Positions 16,979-24,101 of a stretch of DNA of 64,000 nt are shown one piece after another. The notes beneath the pieces were generated by a model. It saw nothing but the letters and a program-made list of their open reading frames with translations, did no database searches and was not told where the DNA came from. Source of the stretch: G051903925 sp051903925. Lineage in GTDB: Bacteria > Pseudomonadota > Alphaproteobacteria > Zavarziniales > Zavarziniaceae. The first letter of the stretch is position 1. Each line of letters starts with the position of its first letter. The position numbers were made by a program, and so were the translations under genes. The stretch covers positions 2,170,001-2,234,000 of the forward strand of contig NZ_CP173678.1 of NCBI RefSeq assembly GCF_051903925.1, written 5' to 3'.

Positions 16979-18583
16979 ATGAGTCCGACAGGTCCGGAAG
17001 CGGGGGAGCGACGGCGGCGTGCGCGGGTGACGCTGACCCGGCGCATCCTGGCGGTGAACCTGCTGCCGCTGGCGCTGCTGGTGGGCGCCGTCCTGTACCT
17101 GGACCAGTATCGCGCCGGGCTGATCCAGGAGCGGCTGGAGAGCCTGTCGCTGCAGGCGCGGATCATCGCGGGCGCATTGGGCGAGGCGGCGACGACGGAC
17201 GACGAGGCGACCGAGCTGTCGATTCCCGCGGCGCGCCTGATCCTGGGCCGCCTGGCGGAGCCGACGGGCAGCCGCGCGCAGATCTTCGACAGCGGCGGCA
17301 CGCGCATCGCCGACAGCCAGCGCGACGTGATCCGCCTGCCGCTGCCGCCGCCGGAGGAGGCGATGGGGCTGAGCTCGATCTTCGAGTGGCTCTATGACCT
17401 GGTCCTGCCGCTGGTGCCCGATTTCCGCGACCGGCCGCTGGCGCTGGAGAACGGGCGCGCGGTTGCCGCCGACTATGTCGAGGTCGTCGGCGCGCTGGCC
17501 GGCAATCCGGCGGGCATGGAGCGCGTGACCGAGACCGGCACGCCGGTGCTCAGCTATGCCGTGCCGGTGCAGCGGGTGCGCAAGGTGGTGGGCGCCCTGC
17601 TGCTGAGCTCGGTCGCGACGGATATCGACGAGGCGGTGCGCGACCAGCGCCTGGCGATCGTGGAGGTGTTCGTGGGGGCCATGGCGCTGACGGCCGCCCT
17701 GTCGCTGTTCCTGGCCAGCACCATCGCGCGGCCGGTGCGCCGCCTTGCCGCCGCGGCCGAGGCGGTGCGCCTGCGGCGCAACCGGCGCGTGGCCATCCCC
17801 GATTTCAGCACGCGGGGGGACGAGATCGGCGACCTGTCGCGGGCACTCCGCGCGATGACCGACGAACTCTATGCCCGCATTGACGCGACCGAGCGCTTCG
17901 CCGCGGACGTCGCGCACGAGTTGAAGAATCCATTGTCGTCGATCGGCAGCGCGGTCGAACTGCTGGACCGCATCCAGGACCCGGAGAAGCAGGCCGTGCT
18001 GCGCCGCGTGGTGCGTGATGACGTGCGCCGGTTGGACCGCCTGATCACCGACATCTCTGAAGCCTCGCGCCTGGATGCGGAACTGTCGCGCGACGAGGCG
18101 ACGGCGATCGACCTGCTGGCCCTGGCCGAGAGCCTGGCGAGCTACGAGCGCGCGCGGGGCGAGGACCGGCCCGGCGCCCCCGTGGTCGGGACGCAGGCGC
18201 TGGATGCCGGGCCGTTCATCGTGCGCGGCGTCGAATCGCGCCTGGGCCAGGTGGTGCGCAACCTGATCGACAATGCCGTGTCGTTCAGCCCCCCGGGCGG
18301 GGCGATCCGCCTGCTGCTGGAACGGCAGGGGCCCGACGTCGTCCTGACGGTCGAGGACGAGGGGCCGGGCATCCCGGAGGAGGCGCTGGAGCGGGTGTTC
18401 GAGCGATTCTATTCCGAACGCCCCAGCGCCGAGGGCTTTGGCAATCATTCGGGCCTGGGCCTGTCGATCGTGCGGCAGATCCTGGCCGCCGGGGGCGGCG
18501 CGATCCGCGCCGAGAATCGCCTGGATGGCGAGGGCCGCGTGCTGGGCGCGCGCTTCGTCGTCCACCTGCCGGCGATCGCCTGA
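16979..18583 (+). CDS. chvG: Sensor histidine kinase ChvG
   Basis: 534 residues. Membrane segments near residues 23-41 and 227-249 bracket a periplasmic sensor domain; a HAMP domain follows (about 245-300), then the phosphoacceptor His313 in FAADVAHELKNPLSS, and the ATPase domain with NLIDNAV, DEGPGIP and GLGLSIVRQI. The ATG at 16979, with AGGA 6 nt before, gives the expected N terminus; the frame is open 150 nt upstream. Partner of ChvI. Downstream genes hprK and rapZ are spaced as one transcript. Confidence 0.95.
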   Translation: MSPTGPEAGERRRRARVTLTRRILAVNLLPLALLVGAVLYLDQYRAGLIQERLESLSLQARIIAGALGEAATTDDEATELSIPAARLILGRLAEPTGSRAQIFDSGGTRIADSQRDVIRLPLPPPEEAMGLSSIFEWLYDLVLPLVPDFRDRPLALENGRAVAADYVEVVGALAGNPAGMERVTETGTPVLSYAVPVQRVRKVVGALLLSSVATDIDEAVRDQRLAIVEVFVGAMALTAALSLFLASTIARPVRRLAAAAEAVRLRRNRRVAIPDFSTRGDEIGDLSRALRAMTDELYARIDATERFAADVAHELKNPLSSIGSAVELLDRIQDPEKQAVLRRVVRDDVRRLDRLITDISEASRLDAELSRDEATAIDLLALAESLASYERARGEDRPGAPVVGTQALDAGPFIVRGVESRLGQVVRNLIDNAVSFSPPGGAIRLLLERQGPDVVLTVEDEGPGIPEEALERVFERFYSERPSAEGFGNHSGLGLSIVRQILAAGGGAIRAENRLDGEGRVLGARFVVHLPAIA

Positions 18584-18609
18584 CACAATCCGACCTGACA
18601 CAATCCGAC
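18580..18609 (+). repeat. 15-bp tandem repeat at chvG stop
   Basis: CTGACACAATCCGAC occurs twice head to tail (18580-18594, 18595-18609). The first copy contains the chvG stop codon, so the duplication lengthened the chvG-hprK spacer without harming either gene. Confidence 0.9.
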
Positions 18610-18623
18610 ACGAGGCGTGACGG

Positions 18624-19097
18624 GTGCGGTTGACGGCGGGAATGCTGCGGCGCAGTCTGCCCGGCATGATCCTGGTCCACGGCACCTGCATCGAACTGGC
18701 AGGCACCGCAGTGCTGCTGCGCGGACCATCGGGGAGCGGGAAGTCGGACCTGGCCTTGCGATTGATCGACACTGGGGCTGCCTTGATCGCAGACGATCAG
18801 GTTGCGCTCGAACGGCGGGAGGGCGGCATCTTTGCCCGCTCGCCCGCGGTGATCGCCGGCATGATGGAGGTGCGCGGCCTGGGCCTGGTCGGGGTTCCGA
18901 CACAGGCGGTGGCGCGCCTGGGCCTGGTCGTCGACCTGGTGAGCCCGGACGAGGTGGAGCGCATGCCCGAAGTGCGGTCGGTCGACCTGCTGGGCTGGCC
19001 GGTCCCGGCCTGCGACCTGGCCCCGTTCGAGGCATCCGCCGCGGCCAAGGTGCGCATGGCCGTGCGCTGCCTGAACCAGCCAACGCGCCTCGACTGA
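18624..19097 (+). CDS. hprK: Short HPr kinase/phosphorylase
   Basis: 157 residues, the truncated alphaproteobacterial form that has only the C-terminal P-loop domain. Walker A GPSGSGKS is at 34-41, an ADDQ acidic pair at 56-59, and a MEVRGLGLV family signature follows. It phosphorylates HPr on a serine (Ser50 of the HPr encoded here) and so gates the PTS phosphorelay. GTG 18624 has a GAGGCG ribosome binding site; ATG codons at 18642 and 18666 are alternatives. Its stop overlaps the rapZ start by one base (TGATG). Confidence 0.92.
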   Translation: MRLTAGMLRRSLPGMILVHGTCIELAGTAVLLRGPSGSGKSDLALRLIDTGAALIADDQVALERREGGIFARSPAVIAGMMEVRGLGLVGVPTQAVARLGLVVDLVSPDEVERMPEVRSVDLLGWPVPACDLAPFEASAAAKVRMAVRCLNQPTRLD

Positions 19098-20050
19098 TGC
19101 CTGCGCCCGCAACCGCACCCGCGACCGCACCGGAAACCGCGCCGGCCGACAATGCCGCGCGCCTGCCCGTCCTGCTGGTCACCGGCATGAGCGGGGCGGG
19201 CAAGTCGACCGCGCTCGACGTGCTGGAGGACCTGGGCTACGAGGTCGTGGACAACCTGCCGCTGGCCCTGATCGACGACCTGCTGGCGGCGCAGCGCCCG
19301 GCGGAGCAGGGGCGCGCCAAGGCCCGCCCGCTGGCGCTGGGTGTCGACAGCCGCACGCGCGATTTCGACGACGCCACGTTCTGGGCCCGGGTCGACGCCC
19401 TGCTGGCGCGGGAGGATGTCGCTGTCTTCGTCGTTTTCCTGGACTGCGACGACGATGTGCTGGCGCGGCGCTACAGCGAGACGCGGCGGCGCCATCCGCT
19501 GGCGCTGGACCGGCCGGCGCGTGACGGCATCGCCCTGGAGCGGCGCCTGATGCAGGCCTTGCGCCTGCGCTGCGACCTGGTGGTCGACACCAGCCTGATC
19601 ACGCAGCACGACCTGAAGCGCCTGCTGGCCGCGCATTTCGCGCCGCAGGGCGGGCTGGACCTGACCGTGTGCCTGACGTCCTTCTCATATCGCCTGGGCC
19701 TGCCGCGCGAGGCGGACCTGGTGTTCGACGCCCGCTTCCTGGCCAATCCGCACTGGGACCCGGACCTGCGCCCCCTGACCGGGCGCGATCCGGGGGTTGG
19801 CGCCTATGTCGCCGCGGACCCGAACTTCGCGCCCTTTTTCGATCTGCTCTCGCGCATGATCCTGGGCCTGGTCCCGCACTATCGGCGCGAGGGCAAGTCC
19901 TATCTCACCATCGCCATCGGCTGCACGGGCGGGCGCCACCGGTCGGTCTACACGACCGAGCGGCTGGCCCAGCGGCTGGGCGAGGACGGCATCAAGACCA
20001 CCGTGCTGCATCGCGACTGCGCCGGTGAACAGACGCAGGCTGCGGCATGA
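19097..20050 (+). CDS. rapZ: RapZ (YvcJ) P-loop nucleotide-binding protein
   Basis: 317 residues. An Ala/Pro-rich tail of about 20 residues precedes the Walker A motif GMSGAGKST (30-38). The C-terminal half has the family features SFSYRLGLPREADLVFDARFL and GCTGGRHRSVY. In enterobacteria RapZ is an RNA-binding adaptor controlling glmS; in alphaproteobacteria its gene is linked to the PTS, and its role is less clear. It is coupled to hprK upstream and to the EIIA gene downstream by ATGA. Confidence 0.95.
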   Translation: MPAPATAPATAPETAPADNAARLPVLLVTGMSGAGKSTALDVLEDLGYEVVDNLPLALIDDLLAAQRPAEQGRAKARPLALGVDSRTRDFDDATFWARVDALLAREDVAVFVVFLDCDDDVLARRYSETRRRHPLALDRPARDGIALERRLMQALRLRCDLVVDTSLITQHDLKRLLAAHFAPQGGLDLTVCLTSFSYRLGLPREADLVFDARFLANPHWDPDLRPLTGRDPGVGAYVAADPNFAPFFDLLSRMILGLVPHYRREGKSYLTIAIGCTGGRHRSVYTTERLAQRLGEDGIKTTVLHRDCAGEQTQAAA

Positions 20051-20454
20051 TCGGATTGGTCGTCGTTACCCATGGCGCCCTGGCGCGCGAGTTCCTGCTG
20101 GCGCTGGAGCACGTCGTCGGCCCCCAGTCCCAGGTCGAGGCCGTCTGCATCGGCCCCAATGACGACATGGAGCAGCGCCGCTCCGAGATCCTGGACGCGG
20201 TGGGGCGCGTCGACCGCGGGCGCGGCGTCATCGTGCTGACCGACATGTTCGGCGGCACGCCGTCGAATCTGGCGATTTCCCTGCTGGACAAGGCGAACCT
20301 TGAGGTCATTGCCGGCATTAACCTGCCCATGCTGATCAAGCTGGCGAGCGTCCGCAACCGACTGACCCTGGCAGAGGCCGTGACCGCGGCCCAGGAAGCC
20401 GGGCGCAAGTACATCAACATCGCCTCCCACCTGTTGGCGGGGAGCGAGCAATGA
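20047..20454 (+). CDS. PTS EIIA-Man-type regulatory protein
   Basis: A 135-residue stand-alone EIIA of the mannose family. His9 in VVTHGAL is the phosphoacceptor, and the GGTPSN motif lies near residues 73-78. No EIIB, C or D sugar permease is nearby, so, as in other alphaproteobacteria, it is likely the terminal acceptor of a regulatory phosphorelay and not a sugar transporter part. ATGA overlaps link it to rapZ and to the HPr gene. Confidence 0.92.
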   Translation: MIGLVVVTHGALAREFLLALEHVVGPQSQVEAVCIGPNDDMEQRRSEILDAVGRVDRGRGVIVLTDMFGGTPSNLAISLLDKANLEVIAGINLPMLIKLASVRNRLTLAEAVTAAQEAGRKYINIASHLLAGSEQ

Positions 20455-20729
20455 GCAGCCCGAAGGCCAGTGCCACGCTGCTGATCCAGAACCGGCGGGG
20501 GCTGCACGCGCGCGCCGCCGCCCGCTTCGTTCAGACTGTGGCGGGGTTCGAGTCACGCGTCACAGTGAGGCGCGACGGCACCAGCGTCGCCGGCGGCTCG
20601 ATCATGGGCCTGATGATGCTGGCCGCGGCCAAGGGCTCGACCATCGAGGTGACGGCCACGGGCCGCGACGCGGATGCCGCCATCGCCGCGATCAGCACCC
20701 TGGTCAACGCCCGCTTCAACGAGGACTGA
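20451..20729 (+). CDS. ptsH: HPr phosphocarrier protein
   Basis: 92 residues. His19 in RRGLHARAAARF takes phosphate from enzyme I, and Ser50 in AGGSIMGLM is the HPr kinase target. It is the last gene of the chvI-chvG-hprK-rapZ-EIIA-HPr train. Enzyme I (ptsP or ptsI) is not in this window, so the relay must be fed by a gene elsewhere. A stem-loop follows the stop. Confidence 0.95.
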   Translation: MSSPKASATLLIQNRRGLHARAAARFVQTVAGFESRVTVRRDGTSVAGGSIMGLMMLAAAKGSTIEVTATGRDADAAIAAISTLVNARFNED

Positions 20730-20754
20730 GCACCGCTCTCCTCTGGACTTGGCT

Positions 20755-20787
20755 CTCGTTCGCCCGCAAAAACACGGGCGAAACGAG
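20755..20787 (+). terminator. Stem-loop after ptsH
   Basis: CTCGTTCGCCCG and CGGGCGAAACGAG pair with one bulged A around an A-rich 8-nt loop. No T run follows, so termination would be weak or factor-assisted. Confidence 0.45.
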
Positions 20788-20807
20788 ACGCAAGGCGGGG
20801 AAGCACA

Positions 20808-21437
20808 ATGGTATCTGCGGTTCTGTGGGATTTCGGCGGGGTGATCCTGTCCAGCCCGTTCGAGGCCTTCAACACGTTCGAGGCCGAGCGCGGCCTGCCC
20901 CGCGACCTGATCCGCACGATCAACGCGACCAACCCGGACGACAATGCCTGGGCCCGGTTCGAGCGCAGCGACATCGACCTGGACGGCTTCGACCACCATT
21001 TCGCCGAGGAGGCCAAGGCCCGCGGCCATGACGTGCGCGGACGCGACATCATCGCCCTGCTGGGTGGCGAGATCCGGCCCCAGATGGTGGAGGCACTGCG
21101 CCGCTGCGCTGCCCGCTTCAAGGTGGCCTGCCTGACGAACAATGTCCTGGACCCCAAGGAGCCGGACCCGGTGCGCAGCGCCGCGATCAGGGACGTGATG
21201 AACACGTTCCACTTCGTGGTCGAGTCGAGCAAGGTGGGCGTGCGCAAGCCCGACCCCCGCTTCTACCAGATCGCCCTCGACGCGCTGGGGATCGAGGGCA
21301 AGGACGCCGTCTATCTGGACGACCTGGGCATCAACCTGAAGCCGGCCAAGGCGCTGGGCATGCAGACGATCAAGGTGGGCGACCCCGACGTGGCCCTGGC
21401 CGAGCTGGAGGCGATCGTAGGCATACCCCTGCGGTAG
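20808..21437 (+). CDS. HAD family hydrolase (DFGGV type)
   Basis: 209 residues. The nucleophile Asp8 is in the motif WDFGGVI, Thr/Asn in the LTNN motif II, Lys in KVGVRKPDP, and the acidic pair in YLDDLGINL. This is the HAD IA group related to the N-terminal domain of soluble epoxide hydrolase and to YihX-type phosphatases, so phosphatase activity on a small metabolite is likely. It lies 78 bp after ptsH behind a stem-loop and probably has its own promoter. Confidence 0.88.
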   Translation: MVSAVLWDFGGVILSSPFEAFNTFEAERGLPRDLIRTINATNPDDNAWARFERSDIDLDGFDHHFAEEAKARGHDVRGRDIIALLGGEIRPQMVEALRRCAARFKVACLTNNVLDPKEPDPVRSAAIRDVMNTFHFVVESSKVGVRKPDPRFYQIALDALGIEGKDAVYLDDLGINLKPAKALGMQTIKVGDPDVALAELEAIVGIPLR

Positions 21438-21443
21438 CCGCTG

Positions 21444-21479
21444 CGCCCCCATCTTCGGGCATTGGGGGACAAAGGGCGC
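21444..21479. terminator. Convergent-junction hairpin
   Basis: In the 42-nt gap between the converging HAD and SCO genes, GCGCCC/GGGCGC and CCCCCA/TGGGGG form nested stems. This could end transcription from both sides; neither strand shows a T run. Confidence 0.35.
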
Positions 21480-22070
21480 CTAGGAACTGGGGGCGACGAG
21501 GGCGGCGAGGCCGTCGGCCAGCATGCGGGGCGAGGCGCCCCCCGGGAACAGCAGGACAAAGCGGCCGTCGGGCGCGAAGACATAGAAGCCGTCGGGGTGC
21601 TCGATGGTCGCCCCGTCGTCGCGCGGCACGCGCACCGCCTGAGCCTGGAAACTGGCCAGCGTCGCGTCGACCTGGGCGGCCGTCCCGGTCAGTGCCGCCA
21701 GTCCGCCGGGAAAGCCCCTGGCATAAGCCGCGAGGACCGGCGGCGTGTCATGCTGAGGGTCGACCGTGACCAGGATCGGCTGTACCCGCTTGGCGAAATC
21801 GCCAAGCTCGCCCAACGCGGCGTCCAGGCTTGCCGGCGCGCTGCCGCAATCGTCGGGGCAGCGGGTATAGCCGAACATCACGACCATCCAGCGCCCGCGA
21901 TAACTGTCCTGGGTGACGGCGCGGCCGTCCTGGTCGACCAGGGCGAAGACGCCGCTGATCTCGGCCGTGGGCAGGCCAGGGGTGGGGCCATCGCCCGGGC
22001 GCAGGACGAGCACCAGCAACAGGCCCGCGGCCAGCACCAGCACAAGTCCAAGGGCGACCGGACGGTTCAT
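21480..22070 (-). CDS. SCO1/SenC family copper chaperone
   Basis: 196 residues with a membrane anchor at about 5-24 and a complete copper site: Cys71 and Cys75 in TRCPDDC, and His158 in IEHPDGFY. SCO proteins deliver copper to the CuA centre of cytochrome oxidase or keep its cysteines reduced. This is the canonical copy; the other, at 6750-7409, lacks the histidine. The ATG at 22070 starts the signal anchor directly; the frame remains open upstream. It is divergent from gshA. Confidence 0.9.
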   Translation of the reverse strand: MNRPVALGLVLVLAAGLLLVLVLRPGDGPTPGLPTAEISGVFALVDQDGRAVTQDSYRGRWMVVMFGYTRCPDDCGSAPASLDAALGELGDFAKRVQPILVTVDPQHDTPPVLAAYARGFPGGLAALTGTAAQVDATLASFQAQAVRVPRDDGATIEHPDGFYVFAPDGRFVLLFPGGASPRMLADGLAALVAPSS

Positions 22071-22192
22071 GCCGGCCAGTGTGCCACAAACCGGTGCGCC
22101 ACAAAGCGCGATGGGTGGCTGCCCGTGGCGTCGCTTGCACGACCGCGCCGCATCCATTAACGACGGGGCAGAGCGGGCTGGTGGGATTGCAC

Positions 22193-23539
22193 ATGTCGGG
22201 GCCACAGGGAGCAGGCACGCCCATCGGGGGCCGCAACGAACTGATCGCGTGGATTGCCAAGGGCGAGAAGCCGGCATCCGCCTGGGCGATCGGGACGGAG
22301 CACGAGAAGTTCGGCTATCGCACCGACGACCTGCGGCCGCCGCCCTATGACGGCGACGCGGGCATCCGGGCGATCCTGTCTGGCCTGACCCGGTTCGGCT
22401 GGGAGCCGGTGCTGGAGGGCGGCAACGTCATCGCCCTGGCCCGCGACGGGGCCTCCGTCTCGCTGGAGCCGGGGGGGCAGCTTGAACTGTCGGGCGCGCT
22501 GTGCGCCGACCTGAACGCGACAGCGGCCGAACTGGCCAACCACCTGGACGAAGTGCGCCAGGTGGCCGAGCCGCTGGGCGTCAACTTCCTGGCGCTGGGT
22601 TTCCAGCCGAAATGGCCGCGCGCCGACATACCCGTGATGCCCAAGGGACGCTACGGCATCATGAGGGCCTACATGCCGACGCGGGGCAGTCGCGGCCTGG
22701 ACATGATGTTCCGCACCTGCACCGTGCAGGTGAACCTGGACTTCTCCAGCGAGGCGGACATGGTGCGCAAGCTGCGCGTCTCCCTCGCCCTGCAGCCGAT
22801 CGCAACGGCCCTGTTCGCCAATTCCCCGTTCGTCGAGGGCGGGCTGACCGGCCGCCTGTCGGAGCGCAGCGCCACCTGGCTGGACACCGATGGCGACCGC
22901 ACCGGCATGCTGCCCTTCGCCTTCGAGGACGGCATGGGCTATGAGCGCTATGTCGACTGGGCGCTCGACGTGCCGATGTACTTCGTCTATCGCGACGGCC
23001 GCTATGTCGATGCGCATGGCCAGTCGTTCCGCGATTTCCTGGCCGGGCGGTTGCCCGCCCTGCCTGGCGAGCTGCCGACCACGGGCGACTGGGCCGATCA
23101 CCTGACGACCTGCTTTCCCGAGGTGCGGCTGAAGCGCTTCCTGGAAATGCGGGGCGCCGACGCCGGCTCCCCCGCGTTCCTGAACGCGCTGCCGGCGCTG
23201 TGGGTCGGCCTGCTCTATGACGCTGGCGCGCTCGATGCGGCCTGGGACCTGGTCCGCGACTGGACCGAGGCGGAACGCCAGGCATTACGCCTGGGCGTGC
23301 CCGACCGCGCCCTGGCGACGCCGTTCCGCGGCGGCACGGTGCTTGATGTGGCGCGGCAGGTCGTGGCCATCGCCAGGGCCGGGCTTGCCGCGCGCGGCCT
23401 GGGCGAGGAGCGCTTCCTGGAGCCGCTGGAGACCGTGGTCGACCGCGGCACCTCGGCCGCGGACGAGCTTGTGGTGCGGTTCAGCGGCGCCTGGGGCGGG
23501 GATATCGCGCGTGTCTTCCGCGAGCAGTCCTTTTGGTGA
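22193..23539 (+). CDS. gshA: Glutamate-cysteine ligase (plant/proteobacterial type)
   Basis: 448 residues; catalyses the ATP-dependent joining of glutamate and cysteine, the first step of glutathione synthesis. WAIGTEHEKFGY, LEGGNVIAL, SLEPGGQLELSG and the TCTVQVNLDF stretch are those of the plant-type enzyme found in alphaproteobacteria. The ATG at 22193 fits the family N terminus; the frame is open 114 nt upstream, overlapping the leader of the divergent SCO gene. Glutathione synthetase is not in the window. The next gene overlaps its 3' end. Confidence 0.92.
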   Translation: MSGPQGAGTPIGGRNELIAWIAKGEKPASAWAIGTEHEKFGYRTDDLRPPPYDGDAGIRAILSGLTRFGWEPVLEGGNVIALARDGASVSLEPGGQLELSGALCADLNATAAELANHLDEVRQVAEPLGVNFLALGFQPKWPRADIPVMPKGRYGIMRAYMPTRGSRGLDMMFRTCTVQVNLDFSSEADMVRKLRVSLALQPIATALFANSPFVEGGLTGRLSERSATWLDTDGDRTGMLPFAFEDGMGYERYVDWALDVPMYFVYRDGRYVDAHGQSFRDFLAGRLPALPGELPTTGDWADHLTTCFPEVRLKRFLEMRGADAGSPAFLNALPALWVGLLYDAGALDAAWDLVRDWTEAERQALRLGVPDRALATPFRGGTVLDVARQVVAIARAGLAARGLGEERFLEPLETVVDRGTSAADELVVRFSGAWGGDIARVFREQSFW

Positions 23540-24080
23540 GCGTGGCCCGGTCCTGGCCACGCCGCGCCTGATCCTGCGGCGCTGGCGGGCGGAGGACCTG
23601 GCGCCCTTTGCCGCGCTGAACGCGGATGCGGAGGTGATGCGCTTCTTTCCCGCGCCGCTGGACCGGGCGCAGAGCGATGCGCTGGCCACGCGGGCGGACG
23701 CCCTGTTCGATGCCCACCCCTTTGGCGTCTGGGCCGTCGAACGCAGGGCCGATGGCGCCTTCCTGGGCATGGTCGGGCTCAACCTCGCGGACTTTGCCGT
23801 GCCCTTCCTGCCGGGGGTCGAAATCCTGTGGCGGCTGGCGCGGAACGCCTGGGGTTACGGCTATGCCACGGAAGCGGCGCGGGCCGCGGCCGACCATGGC
23901 TTCGCCTCGGCCGGGCTTTCCCAGATCCTGGCCTTCACCTATGCCGGCAATGCACCCTCGCGCGGGGTGATGGTGCGGCTCGGCATGACCCATGACGCGG
24001 CCAGCGACTTTGCCCACCCCCTGCTGCCGCCGGACCATGCGTTAAGCAGGCACGTGCTCTATCGGTTGAAGCCCGATTGA
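23511..24080 (+). CDS. GNAT family N-acetyltransferase (RimJ-like)
   Basis: A GNAT of the RimJ/RimL group with the start RLILRRWRAEDL, a beta bulge ending in VEILWRLARNAWGYGYATEA (the acetyl-CoA loop) and a final GMTHDAASDFAHP region. No in-frame ATG exists near the expected N terminus, so I place the start at GTG 23511. This overlaps the end of gshA by 29 nt and gives 189 residues. The acceptor is unknown; homologues acetylate ribosomal protein N termini or small amines. Confidence 0.8.
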   Translation: MSSASSPFGERGPVLATPRLILRRWRAEDLAPFAALNADAEVMRFFPAPLDRAQSDALATRADALFDAHPFGVWAVERRADGAFLGMVGLNLADFAVPFLPGVEILWRLARNAWGYGYATEAARAAADHGFASAGLSQILAFTYAGNAPSRGVMVRLGMTHDAASDFAHPLLPPDHALSRHVLYRLKPD

Positions 24081-24101
24081 ACGAGACGGGGGCAGGCCCG
24101 C

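Noticed and set aside
18617..19096. Upstream extension of the rapZ frame over hprK
   Set aside because: hprK in another frame has all its family motifs, and rapZ has a natural start overlapping the hprK stop.
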